This document shows positions 6,383 through 14,138 of a stretch of 23,244 bases of DNA, in pieces. This stretch comes from Chordibacter sp038110535 (lineage in GTDB: Bacteria > Verrucomicrobiota > Verrucomicrobiia > Opitutales > Seribacteraceae), in contig JAYNJW010000028.1 of assembly GCA_038110535.1 (NCBI GenBank), positions 1 through 23,244 on the forward strand. Reading direction: 5' to 3'. The notes beneath the pieces are model-generated. The model was not told the origin of the DNA, searched no databases, and worked only from the letters and a program-made list of their open reading frames with translations. Position numbers and translations under genes: made by a program. Numbering within the stretch: the first letter of the stretch is position 1; each line of letters begins with the position of its first letter.

Positions 6383-7984
6383 ATGAAACTGCTCTACCGA
6401 GAAGATGTTGAAGAAGCGGGCTACGATCTGCCCGCCGAAGGCTTATGTGCTAATATTGGTGAAGCTGAGATGTCTGCCCTGAAATTCGGAGGGGAGTGGG
6501 TGCTGGCCCGGGATGAAGTCCTGGTCTCGGACGGGCACGAGCAGCAATACCTCTACATGGTGGTAAATGGTCAGGTTGGTATTTACAAGGCAGATGATCA
6601 GGGCAGGAATCAGCAAATAGCATCGCTCGGAGTGGGTGCGGCTTTTGGCGAAATGGCTTTTTTGAGCGGTGGCGTTGCCTCGGCCACGGTGCAAGCAGTC
6701 GGTGAATGTATTCTTTGGCGGATGAATCATGAACGGTTGCTTGAATTCATTGGGGAAAATGGATTTGCCGGAGGTCAACTCTGTCTCAATGTAGCCAGCA
6801 TTCTTTCGGGCCGCTTGGTTGAGGGAAACCGCAAGGTCTTGGACATGGGTCGGGAACTTCAGGAGTCTCTCCTTCATCTGCAATCTGCATCAGATGCAGA
6901 CCAAAAGAAATCAGAGGCCCTCAAGCAGATGCAAAGCAAGGTCTCCAATATGCAAAATGCATTCAAGGGGAGTTCGGTCAAAAAGTCCGGAACAAGTCCC
7001 CTTACCCTGGTTGCATTTGGACTGGCGGGTTTGAGCACGCTGGGAATGATCGGGTTGTTTGTTTCGATTGATGATTCCATTGAGGAGCGGGCAGACACTC
7101 TGGCCAAAAAAGTGGAAAAACTGGAAAAAAATGAGACTTTTTATCTCCAGCTGAAGAAACAATTAGAGGGTGAAAATGCCGAGATGGTGGAAGAAACAAA
7201 TTCGCTCCGCCAAGATAAGGAGACATTGAAAAAAGAAGTGGCTGAATCTTCGGACAAAGTGGATGATTTGAAGGACGAAATCAGAACACTCGAGCGGGAA
7301 CTGAGAGAAGCTAAAGATGATATCGTCCGTGCCCAAAGAGCCCGCACCGAGGAGGTTGAGAAAAGGGATGATGAAGGGCCTAAAGTCGCCCAGTCCTTCA
7401 TTGATGATGTCCTGAAATGGGCACACAAGTATTCCACTATGGCTTTTCCTGCTGAGATTACTGTAAGCAATATGCCTGTTACTTTGATGGATCGTTCGCA
7501 ACAAGTCCAAGTCCCCGTTCAACCAGGTGGCAAGCTGAGGGCGAGGGGGTTTCATCCATCTGCAAAAGGATACCTCGTGGTTGCTCAAGTAAATAGCGAT
7601 AAGCTACTGGCCACGGTCAAGATTGATAATACAAGTCTGGTTGAGTCACTGGCCTCCAAATTCACCAGGCATATGAATTCGATGGGTAATTCGGTTCAGA
7701 ATCCCTACGAAAAAAAAAAGATAACTGAAGCGAGCCAATCGCAGGAAAGACAGCCTCTTGTACCACCTTCCGAATCCAGCAATCAACCGTCCATAACCCC
7801 GCCAGATGCCACCGGTACTCAACTGATACAAAGCAGGGCTTTGTTGCCTCAAAAGAAAGAAGACTTTCTCCAAGCGACCTCACCTGAATCGTTCAATAAA
7901 ACGAACAACGACCACGGCAATAGTTGTGTATGCAAAGAGTGCCGAGCCAAGAAGGTGGGCAAGGGGAGTCTCTTTCCTGAGTGA
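6383..7984 (+). CDS. Membrane-anchored protein: N-terminal cNMP-binding-like domain, transmembrane helix, coiled coil, C-terminal CxCxxC
   Basis: The product is 533 residues. Residues about 35-125 form a cyclic-nucleotide-binding (Crp/cNBD) fold, with YMVVNGQVGIY and a phosphate-cassette-like FGEMAFLSGGVASATVQA at 88-105. The Arg that normally precedes A-T and contacts the cyclic phosphate is missing (A-S-A-T), so ordinary cAMP binding is doubtful. No helix-turn-helix follows, so it is not a Crp-type regulator. One membrane helix lies at about 206-229. A strongly charged heptad-type coiled coil covers 230-325. Next is a small beta-rich region (about 335-440), a Pro/Ser/Gln-rich linker, and a C-terminal Cys515-Val-Cys517-Lys-Glu-Cys520 preceded by His511, which may bind zinc. 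It ends 6 bp from the stop of a convergent Ser/Thr kinase. Function unknown; a scaffold or sensor role is inference. Confidence 0.8.
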   Translation: MKLLYREDVEEAGYDLPAEGLCANIGEAEMSALKFGGEWVLARDEVLVSDGHEQQYLYMVVNGQVGIYKADDQGRNQQIASLGVGAAFGEMAFLSGGVASATVQAVGECILWRMNHERLLEFIGENGFAGGQLCLNVASILSGRLVEGNRKVLDMGRELQESLLHLQSASDADQKKSEALKQMQSKVSNMQNAFKGSSVKKSGTSPLTLVAFGLAGLSTLGMIGLFVSIDDSIEERADTLAKKVEKLEKNETFYLQLKKQLEGENAEMVEETNSLRQDKETLKKEVAESSDKVDDLKDEIRTLERELREAKDDIVRAQRARTEEVEKRDDEGPKVAQSFIDDVLKWAHKYSTMAFPAEITVSNMPVTLMDRSQQVQVPVQPGGKLRARGFHPSAKGYLVVAQVNSDKLLATVKIDNTSLVESLASKFTRHMNSMGNSVQNPYEKKKITEASQSQERQPLVPPSESSNQPSITPPDATGTQLIQSRALLPQKKEDFLQATSPESFNKTNNDHGNSCVCKECRAKKVGKGSLFPE

Positions 7985-7990
7985 GCCAGT

Positions 7991-9085
7991 TTATGTGGAA
8001 GAAAACAGGGCGTATATCCCGGCCCCTGCAATCGCAGAAATTACGGATATAATCAGGTAGGCATTCTGGTTGTTCCATCGGGTAAAACGCTCCCATCCTG
8101 AGTACCAATAGACCGAGACTTCTTCTCCGTGCCTGTATCGCTGAAGCTCTTCGAGAAAGGAGGTTGCGTTGGAAAAGCGATGACCGCGCGAGCGGTGCAG
8201 GGCTTTCATGCAAATGGCTTGCAGATCTTTGGAAATTTTTCGCTCAGGTGCCACCTCGCAGGGCAAGGGGTAGGGCTCTTCCAGTAGTTTCTTCTTAATC
8301 TGTGTAATGTCTTCTCCCTGTAAAAATGGCTGCAGGGTGAGCATTTCAAAAAGGAGAATTCCAAGGGCAAAAACATCGGATTTCTCGTCCAAATCACTAA
8401 GCCCACGAGCAATCTCTGGGGTCATATACAAAGGGGTGCCATAATGAATGCCGCTACGGGTAAGGCTAAGATCGCTGGCATTTTCCACCTCACCAAGTTC
8501 CATGGCCAAACTTTTGCCTCCGAGTACCTTGGCTAAGCCCCAGTCCAGTACATAAACCTCACCAAACTTGCCCACGATAATGTTTGCGGGCTTTAAATCG
8601 CGGTGAACCACGCCAATGTCATGGGCATAGGCGATGGTCTGGGTTACTTGAATGAGAATATCGAGCAGACGGGGAAGGGGGAATTTTTCCACAGCTTCTG
8701 GGACCTCGTGCTTTAGATCCAACAGGATTTGCCGAAGGTCCTTACCCTTCACCCGTTTCATCGTAAAAAACAATTGCCCCCCACGATCCCTGCCTAGTTC
8801 ATAAACTGGAACAGTTCCTGGGTGCTGGATATTGGCAGTTACACGGGCTTCCCGTACAAATCTTTGCGATTCAATTTCTGAATCCTGGAGATCCTGATGC
8901 AAGGTTTTGTAGGCAACTTTTCGGTGAAGGTTTAAATCTTCGGTAAGATATAATTTCGCGGTTCCTCCTTCGCTAAGCGGAACTAATTCATCGTATTTTA
9001 GAGACCCACTTTTCCATGCACGGGGCAAGACTTCATCGGTTTTTTCCTGCTTTAATCTATTTTCTTCCTCCTCTTTGGTAATCAC
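7991..9085 (-). CDS. Membrane-anchored serine/threonine protein kinase (DWG type)
   Basis: The product is 364 residues from GTG 9085, 17 bp after the trhO stop. No Shine-Dalgarno sequence is clear, so translation may be coupled. Kinase elements are in order: a degenerate glycine loop (LSEGGTAKLY, 37-46, with Ser and Ala in place of the first and third Gly), VAYK with Lys60, Glu79 (FVREAR), HRDLKPAN (161-168), and LDWGLAK at 180-186, where Trp replaces the Phe of DFG, as is frequent in Planctomycetota/Verrucomicrobiota kinases. A TPE motif (GTPLYMTPE) stands in place of APE, followed by KSDVFALGILLFEML. All catalytic residues are kept, so it is probably active. A single C-terminal helix (YLIISVISAIAGAGIYALF) anchors it, with the kinase presumably cytoplasmic and almost nothing beyond the membrane. 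The substrate is unknown; the convergent cNMP-domain protein is one candidate. Confidence 0.93.
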   Translation of the reverse strand: MITKEEEENRLKQEKTDEVLPRAWKSGSLKYDELVPLSEGGTAKLYLTEDLNLHRKVAYKTLHQDLQDSEIESQRFVREARVTANIQHPGTVPVYELGRDRGGQLFFTMKRVKGKDLRQILLDLKHEVPEAVEKFPLPRLLDILIQVTQTIAYAHDIGVVHRDLKPANIIVGKFGEVYVLDWGLAKVLGGKSLAMELGEVENASDLSLTRSGIHYGTPLYMTPEIARGLSDLDEKSDVFALGILLFEMLTLQPFLQGEDITQIKKKLLEEPYPLPCEVAPERKISKDLQAICMKALHRSRGHRFSNATSFLEELQRYRHGEEVSVYWYSGWERFTRWNNQNAYLIISVISAIAGAGIYALFSST

Positions 9086-9102
9086 AACGATTTTATTATT
9101 TA

Positions 9103-10068
9103 CTATAGTCTAGCTTTATCAGGGGGGCAAGAAGTCGCCGGCTTATTTGTTTTTTGAGGCATTTTTTTGCCGATATGCTTGGTATTCCTTTTTTGGGCAA
9201 GTGCTATTTGCCTTTGGCGCTCACGTAAGCTCTCCTTTCTTGCAGGGGAGATTTTCAGGGCACACCTAGGGCAAGAGACCCCCGCTTCGAAGAGAGGGGA
9301 TTGGTAGTCATCCTCTGCAAGTGGCCATCTGCAGGAGAAGCATAATTTGACCTTCCCGTCGAGCAGTCCGTGAATAACAGATACCCGGTGATCAAACACA
9401 AAACATTCCCCCCTCCATTTGCTTTGTTCAGGGGCTACTTTTTCGAGGTAGTTAAGAATGCCACCCTTGAGATGGTACACTTCTTCAAATCCATTTTGAA
9501 CGAGGTGGGCAGAGGCTTTTTCACACCGTATTCCTCCGGTGCAAAACATGGCCACTTTTTTCTTCCTTTGTTTTCCCCATCTTTGATTTACGAACTGTGC
9601 CCATTGCCCGAAGGTCTGGGTTGCTGGATTGATGGATCCTTCAAAAGTGCCAATCTCGACTTCGTAATCGTTGCGCACATCGATCACTTCGACATCCGGA
9701 TCAGAAATTAGCTCATTCCAGTCTTCTGGCTCGATATATTTTCCGGCACCGTTGGAAGGGAGAATGGAGGGGTCCCCAAGAGTGACAATTTCGGGACGTA
9801 CAATTACCCTAAGGCGGTAAAAAGTTGGCCGTGGAGAAACCGTTGAGCGAAGGGAGAGTCCTGAGAATCTGGGATCGGAGGAGATATACTCAATCAAACG
9901 ATCCAGCCCATCTGCAGGGCCGGAAAGGGTGGCATTGATCCCTTCATTTGCCAAAATAAGGGTCCCCAATATTTCTTCCTTCTCGCCCAGTTTTTCCAGT
10001 TTTGATTTCCAGGATTCGTGCTCCGGGAATTCGGCAAACCGGTAAAAGGTGACAATTTTTTGTTCCAT
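9103..10068 (-). CDS. trhO: tRNA uridine(34) hydroxylase TrhO (YceA-type rhodanese)
   Basis: The product is 321 residues from ATG 10068, which follows AAAGGC at good spacing; an in-frame TTG at 10083 would add only five residues. The YceA N-terminal domain (EGINATLSGPADGLDRLIEYI) precedes a rhodanese domain with VIDVRNDYEVEIGTF and the active-site loop MFCTGGIRCEKAS, with catalytic Cys176. The C-terminus has two CxxC pairs (LCFSC and SCPRC) that may bind zinc, then a basic tail. TrhO enzymes hydroxylate U34 of certain tRNAs to ho5U using oxygen, improving wobble decoding; this fits an aerobic or facultative organism. The gene lies 36 bp after the SGNH hydrolase and 17 bp before the kinase, all on the same strand, which suggests one transcript. 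Confidence 0.95.
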   Translation of the reverse strand: MEQKIVTFYRFAEFPEHESWKSKLEKLGEKEEILGTLILANEGINATLSGPADGLDRLIEYISSDPRFSGLSLRSTVSPRPTFYRLRVIVRPEIVTLGDPSILPSNGAGKYIEPEDWNELISDPDVEVIDVRNDYEVEIGTFEGSINPATQTFGQWAQFVNQRWGKQRKKKVAMFCTGGIRCEKASAHLVQNGFEEVYHLKGGILNYLEKVAPEQSKWRGECFVFDHRVSVIHGLLDGKVKLCFSCRWPLAEDDYQSPLFEAGVSCPRCALKISPARKESLRERQRQIALAQKRNTKHIGKKMPQKTNKPATSCPPDKARL

Positions 10069-10104
10069 CGAGCCTTTGATCAATCTTGGATACTGCTCAG
10101 CCCA

Positions 10105-10866
10105 TTAACCACGGACTGCTTGTAGCCAAAAATCTGCCATCAGTGCAGCTCCATGAGGGGATGGATGGACCCCATCACCTGCCCAATGCTGGGGTGGGGC
10201 ATACTTGAGTGCCCGGTCAAACATTTCCTGAAAGGGTACAAAGGTGGCCTTGTGTTGGTCTGCGACCTTGCGGGCAGATGCACGGTAATGATCGAATTCA
10301 GGAAACCATTTTTCATTGACCGCTCCGCACCTCAAAACGAAGGGCTCGCAGACAACAAGCTGTACATTGGGAAGAGCTTTATGGGTACGCTCAAGCAAGG
10401 CCATGTAGTCTTCCTCATATCTTTGCACAGTGCCATCGTAACTGCCGTTCAGCCCGTGCCAGATATCATTCACTCCGATTAAAATACTGAGAATTTCTGG
10501 CTGATGGTCCAGGCAATCTGTCTGCCAGCGGGCATCGAGTTGGTGCACCTTATTCCCAGAAATCCCCCGGTTGAAAATAGATAAGTTCAACCCCGGACGG
10601 CTTGTTAATAGAGCTGATGCTGCCATACTTGCATATCCATTGCCCATCGATTTTTGTTCGTTTGGGTTGGGCGATTGCCTGTTTTGTCTGCCCGCATCAG
10701 TAATGGAGTCTCCCTGAAAAAGAATGGTCATGTCCTTTTGTAAACGGATGCTTTTTGTGGAGAGACCATTATCTGCACTTGCCTCCGAGAGTATTCCAGC
10801 GGATACACCGCTGACGGCCAACCCTCCGAGTAACTGTCTTCTGGAAAAGGTAGATGTTTGATTCAT
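10105..10866 (-). CDS. Exported SGNH/GDSL hydrolase (Tat-type signal)
   Basis: The product is 253 residues from ATG 10866; an in-frame TTG at 10881 would add five residues and run into a palindrome. The signal region has Ser8-Arg9-Arg10-Gln-Leu-Leu, a Gly/Ala-rich core and a likely cleavage after ASA (residue 31), typical of Tat export. SGNH blocks are clear: block I FQGDSITD with nucleophile Ser54, block II NRGISGNKV, block III IGVNDIWHG, and block V DGVHPSPHGAA with the Asp and His. Members of this family deacetylate or de-esterify carbohydrates or lipids; a polysaccharide O-acetylesterase role is plausible in this type of organism, but the substrate cannot be read from the sequence. It is the first gene of a probable SGNH-trhO-kinase operon and is divergent from the RidA-family gene. 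Confidence 0.9.
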   Translation of the reverse strand: MNQTSTFSRRQLLGGLAVSGVSAGILSEASADNGLSTKSIRLQKDMTILFQGDSITDAGRQNRQSPNPNEQKSMGNGYASMAASALLTSRPGLNLSIFNRGISGNKVHQLDARWQTDCLDHQPEILSILIGVNDIWHGLNGSYDGTVQRYEEDYMALLERTHKALPNVQLVVCEPFVLRCGAVNEKWFPEFDHYRASARKVADQHKATFVPFQEMFDRALKYAPPQHWAGDGVHPSPHGAALMADFWLQAVRG

Positions 10867-10874
10867 GTGATGAT

Positions 10875-10895
10875 CAAACAAAGTAACTTTGTTTG
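10875..10895. promoter_or_regulatory. Perfect 21-bp palindrome in the SGNH/RidA divergent region
   Basis: CAAACAAAGT (10875-10884) and ACTTTGTTTG (10886-10895) are exact reverse complements around one central A. The palindrome ends 8 bp before the SGNH ATG. A -10-like TAGAAT is readable on the minus strand at 10907-10912, which would place the palindrome just past the transcription start. It could be a repressor operator, or an RNA hairpin (9-bp stem, 3-nt loop) covering the translation start. Confidence 0.5.
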
Positions 10896-10962
10896 TGGCA
10901 ATGGGTAATTCTATCGATTTGACGCTTGCACAACCGGTAGCAGGAAAGGCATTTTACCGCAG

Positions 10963-11427
10963 ATGAATTATGAAGAAAAATTAATCAAAATGGGGATTAC
11001 ATTGCCCCCGGCACCTCTGGCTGCTGGACTTTATAAACCTATGCTGGTGATTGGAAACCTCGCTTATCTTTCAGGACATTTGCCCATATTGGAGGATGGA
11101 ACCATGATCGTTGGCCAAATTGGAGAAGATTGCTCAGTTGAGCAGGGAAATGAAGCGGCCCGACAAGTTGGCTTAAATATGTTGGCCACTCTGCAGGCGG
11201 GGTTGGGCTCGCTCGATAAAATCGAACGGGTGGTCAAACTTCTTGGCTTGGTTCATGCCGATGCTGGATTTACCCAGCATCCATTAGTGATCAATGGATG
11301 CAGTCAATTGTTTAAAGACATATTTGGGGACGATTGTGGCGTGGGCACAAGGAGTGCGTTTGGCGTTTCTGGTTTGCCTGCTGGAGCTATGGTTGAGATT
11401 GAAGGTGTGTTTCAGATCAAAGGGTGA
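10963..11427 (+). CDS. RidA/YjgF/UK114-family protein
   Basis: The product is 154 residues, slightly longer than classical RidA (about 128) and resembling the long YjgF subgroup that begins L-P-P-A-P. Visible family features are LPPAPLAAGLYKP, YLSGHLP, the central EAARQVGLNMLATLQAGLG and the C-terminal GTRSAFGVSGLPAGAMVEIEG. The last contains the Arg that binds the substrate carboxylate in RidA and the Glu of the V-E-I-E motif. Classical RidA deaminates reactive enamine/imine intermediates from PLP enzymes. This subgroup keeps the key Arg and Glu, but its substrate is less certain. Its stop overlaps the start of the next gene (GTGA), so the two are probably co-translated. Confidence 0.88.
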   Translation: MNYEEKLIKMGITLPPAPLAAGLYKPMLVIGNLAYLSGHLPILEDGTMIVGQIGEDCSVEQGNEAARQVGLNMLATLQAGLGSLDKIERVVKLLGLVHADAGFTQHPLVINGCSQLFKDIFGDDCGVGTRSAFGVSGLPAGAMVEIEGVFQIKG

Positions 11428-12077
11428 GTTGGAAAGGTAAATTGATTGCGTTTCTGGGTGTGCCGCTGGCATTTTTGCTTTTCCTTATCTTGTTTCACAG
11501 CCAACTATTAACATTATACGCGGGCTGGTTTGTAGTAAGTGATGCATCAGTTGGTGCGGATGCGATTATCTGCCTGTCGGGTGACCGTGAAACCCGAAAC
11601 CCCGAGTGTTTACGATTGTGGAAGGAAAGGTATGCCAGACGTTTGTTTGTCACCGCAGAAAAGCCCAAAAGTAAGGAATTTAATTCTTTGGAGCTTAGCC
11701 ATTTGCAGTTTGCCCAAGCGGTGACCAAGCGGATGCAATTAGATGCGGTTTGGGAGCTTTTACCATCCCTCACTGGTGGTGCCACTTCCACCTTTGATGA
11801 GGCAGCCGATGCGTTGGCTATGGCCCGTAAAGAAGGGTGGGCACGAATCATTCTGGTGACCGATGAATTTCACACCCGTCGGTCCTTGCTTGCCTTTGAA
11901 AAAGTATTCGAAGGGAGCGGGGTTGAAATTCAAGTAGCAGGTGCACCCAATGAGGTTTTTGGGGTGGACGACTGGTGGAAATCAGACCGGGGGCTAATCG
12001 CCTATATCGGAGAAACTATTAAGTTCCCGGTATATCTTCTTTGGGAACATGAGCCCATGCTTGTGAGCAATGATTGA
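11424..12077 (+). CDS. YdcF/ElyC/SanA-like (DUF218) membrane protein
   Basis: The product is 217 residues from GTG 11424, which overlaps the RidA-family stop by four bases (GTGA), a classic coupled arrangement. A single N-terminal membrane helix spans about residues 8-28. The DUF218 core follows: GADAIICLSGDRETRNPEC, then ARRLFVTAE, TSTFDEAADALAMAR and ARIILVTDEFHTRRS, with the DUF218-typical T-S-T-x-x-E-A and V-T-x-x-x-H-x-x-R elements. Members such as SanA and ElyC act in envelope integrity or peptidoglycan and undecaprenyl-lipid metabolism in Enterobacteria; the exact chemistry is unresolved. It is convergent with the symporter gene, with 16 bp between the stops and no visible terminator. 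Confidence 0.82.
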   Translation: MSWKGKLIAFLGVPLAFLLFLILFHSQLLTLYAGWFVVSDASVGADAIICLSGDRETRNPECLRLWKERYARRLFVTAEKPKSKEFNSLELSHLQFAQAVTKRMQLDAVWELLPSLTGGATSTFDEAADALAMARKEGWARIILVTDEFHTRRSLLAFEKVFEGSGVEIQVAGAPNEVFGVDDWWKSDRGLIAYIGETIKFPVYLLWEHEPMLVSND

Positions 12078-12093
12078 GTTGTAAGGCCTGAAA

Positions 12094-13869
12094 CTAGTGC
12101 TCGATCGCTTTGCCTGCACCTTGGGGAACGCGAATATTCTCCACGAGATCCTGTACATCTTGTGGGGGTGGGGGAGTGATTGAGCTAACCACAAATGCCA
12201 CGATGAAATTGATAAACATCCCCAGAAACCCGATTCCTTCAGGGGAGATGCCAAACCAATAGTCTTTGCTATCTGTTAAAAACTGGAAGTGTATAATATA
12301 TCCGAGGGTAAAACCTATCCCACTGATCATTCCGGCAATCGCACCTTGTTTGTTAATCTTCTTAGAAAATATGCCCATGATTAGGGTTGGAAAGAAAGAG
12401 GATGCAGCCAAGCCAAAGGCAAATGCAACAGTTTTTGCCACGAAACTGGATGGGGGGTTGATCCCAAAATAGGCCGCCAGGGCGAGTGCCCCAAAAGATG
12501 CCATCCGGGCATAGCGGATTTCCTGTTTGTCGGAGATATCTGGCTTAAGAATTTTCTTCATCAAATCATGGGAGATTGATGTGGAAAGAACGAGCAATAA
12601 TCCGGCAGCAGTGGACAGGGCGGCGGCCACACAACCTGCCATGACCAAAGCAATCACCCACTTGGGCAGGCCTGCCATCTCCGGGTTCGCCAGTACGATA
12701 ATATCGCGGTCGTAGTATACCTCGTTGGGAGAATCCACTAATTCATTGGTAACGGGACGAGGGGTACCTTCTTCACGGTCTTCGTCTGTATAAACTGGCT
12801 TGCCTGCAAAGACGGAACCAGCGGTATACTGCATAATCCCATCGTTGTTTTTATCGACCCATGCGATCATCCCCTGGTTTTCCCAATTCTTAAACCATTC
12901 GGGAGCTTCGGTATATTTTTTCTGGTTTATTTCCTCCACGAAATTGGTTCGGGCAAACATACCCAGGGCGGGGGCCGTCAGGTATATTATGGCAATAAAG
13001 CTGAGCGTCCAGTAGGCAGATTTTCTGACCGCTTTGACATTCTTGACGGTAAAGAATCGCACGATCACATGGGGCAGTCCGGCCGTTCCAATCATCAAGG
13101 CAGCGGTGATACAAAACATATCCAAGGTATTGCTGGTGCTTGCGGTGTATTCCTGGAAGCCAAGATCCGTTGATATCTGATTAATTTTCGTGATTAATGG
13201 AACCTGGTTTTCCGTACCATCTTTGATGTAGTTTCCAATCAGTCCGAGTTGCGGAATGACATTTCCGGTAATGATGATTGAAATAAAGACTACAGGGATT
13301 GTGTAGGAAAATACCATAACGCAGTACTGGGCAACTTGAGTGTAGGTTATACCTTTCATTCCCCCCAGTCCTGCATAGAAAAATACAATTCCTCCACCGA
13401 TCAAAACGCCCATCCAAATTTCAATGTCAAAGAGTCGGGAAAATACTATGCCCACTCCACGCATTTGTCCCATGATGTAAGTCATGCAAATGAAAATCGC
13501 ACAAATCACGGCCACCAACCGGGCTGCGTTGGAATAGTAGCGGTCCCCGATGAAGTCGGGCACGGTTGCCTTGCCAAACTTTCGCAAGTACGGAACCATC
13601 AAAGTGGTCAAGAGAACAAAACCGCCAGTCCATCCCATCAAAAACTTCGATGCTCCATATCCTGCGGCAGCAATACCGCCTGCCATAGAAATGAAGGTGG
13701 CAGCCGACATCCAATCAGCTGCGGTTGCCATGCCATTGGCAAATGGTGAAACTCCGCCACTAGCAGTGTAATATTCTTTGGTTGAGCCAGCCCGGGACCA
13801 TATGGCGATCCCAATGTATACCCCGAAGGTTATACCAATAAAAATGAAGTTCCACGCAGTTTGGTCCAT
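12094..13869 (-). CDS. Sodium:solute symporter (SSS family, acetate-permease-like/VC_2705 type)
   Basis: The product is 591 residues from ATG 13869. The start shares one base with the preceding DUF4212 stop (TGATG) and has a strong GGAGGAGG Shine-Dalgarno. About 13 membrane helices are predicted by eye. SSS landmarks include ATAADWMSAATFISMAG (helix 2), GGMKGITYTQVAQY, and TAGLPHVIVRFFTV, the signature shared with ActP-like carriers. A hydrophilic insertion at about 315-395 holds DKNNDGIM (339-346), which resembles an EF-hand-type calcium loop. The SSS/DUF4212 pairing is typical of the VC_2705 subgroup, thought to import acetate or other small monocarboxylates with Na+. The substrate here is not determined. 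Confidence 0.93.
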   Translation of the reverse strand: MDQTAWNFIFIGITFGVYIGIAIWSRAGSTKEYYTASGGVSPFANGMATAADWMSAATFISMAGGIAAAGYGASKFLMGWTGGFVLLTTLMVPYLRKFGKATVPDFIGDRYYSNAARLVAVICAIFICMTYIMGQMRGVGIVFSRLFDIEIWMGVLIGGGIVFFYAGLGGMKGITYTQVAQYCVMVFSYTIPVVFISIIITGNVIPQLGLIGNYIKDGTENQVPLITKINQISTDLGFQEYTASTSNTLDMFCITAALMIGTAGLPHVIVRFFTVKNVKAVRKSAYWTLSFIAIIYLTAPALGMFARTNFVEEINQKKYTEAPEWFKNWENQGMIAWVDKNNDGIMQYTAGSVFAGKPVYTDEDREEGTPRPVTNELVDSPNEVYYDRDIIVLANPEMAGLPKWVIALVMAGCVAAALSTAAGLLLVLSTSISHDLMKKILKPDISDKQEIRYARMASFGALALAAYFGINPPSSFVAKTVAFAFGLAASSFFPTLIMGIFSKKINKQGAIAGMISGIGFTLGYIIHFQFLTDSKDYWFGISPEGIGFLGMFINFIVAFVVSSITPPPPQDVQDLVENIRVPQGAGKAIEH

Positions 13870-14138
13870 CAATTTTCCTCCTCCCCAAACCCATATTTCT
13901 CATCAAGCTTGTTCATCAAACAGGAATAAGCCACAAGTAAGACAACGAAACAGATGATCGAGCCTTGCTGGGCCATCCAAAACCCAAGGGGGGCACCCCC
14001 TATGGAGAATTGGTCGAGAAAATCTTTGAACAAAATCCCGCATCCAAAAGATACGAGAAACCAGATACTTAACAATTTTCCTACGAGTTTAAGGCTGTCA
14101 CTCCAATAGGAACCGGCAGAGGGGGATGGGGATGTCAT
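13869..14138 (-). CDS. DUF4212 small subunit of the sodium:solute symporter
   Basis: The product is 89 residues from ATG 14138. Two membrane helices are visible (LLSIWFLVSFGCGILF and IICFVVLLVAYSCLMNKLD). The arrangement YWSDSLKLVGKLLSIWFLVS, then FSIGGAPLGFWMAQQGSI and a final YGFGEEE, is the DUF4212 pattern; this family is found almost only directly before SSS symporters. Its stop overlaps the symporter start by one base, so the two subunits are translationally coupled. No Shine-Dalgarno is evident before its own ATG. Confidence 0.92.
   Translation of the reverse strand: MTSPSPSAGSYWSDSLKLVGKLLSIWFLVSFGCGILFKDFLDQFSIGGAPLGFWMAQQGSIICFVVLLVAYSCLMNKLDEKYGFGEEEN

Noticed and set aside
6441..7890. 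Several minus-strand frames of 60-146 codons antisense to the cNMP-domain gene
   Set aside because: They are shadows of a frame with clear domain motifs; none has family motifs or a ribosome-binding site.
12078..12093. Possible bidirectional terminator between the YdcF-like and symporter genes
   Set aside because: The 16-bp gap has no stable inverted repeat with T-runs.
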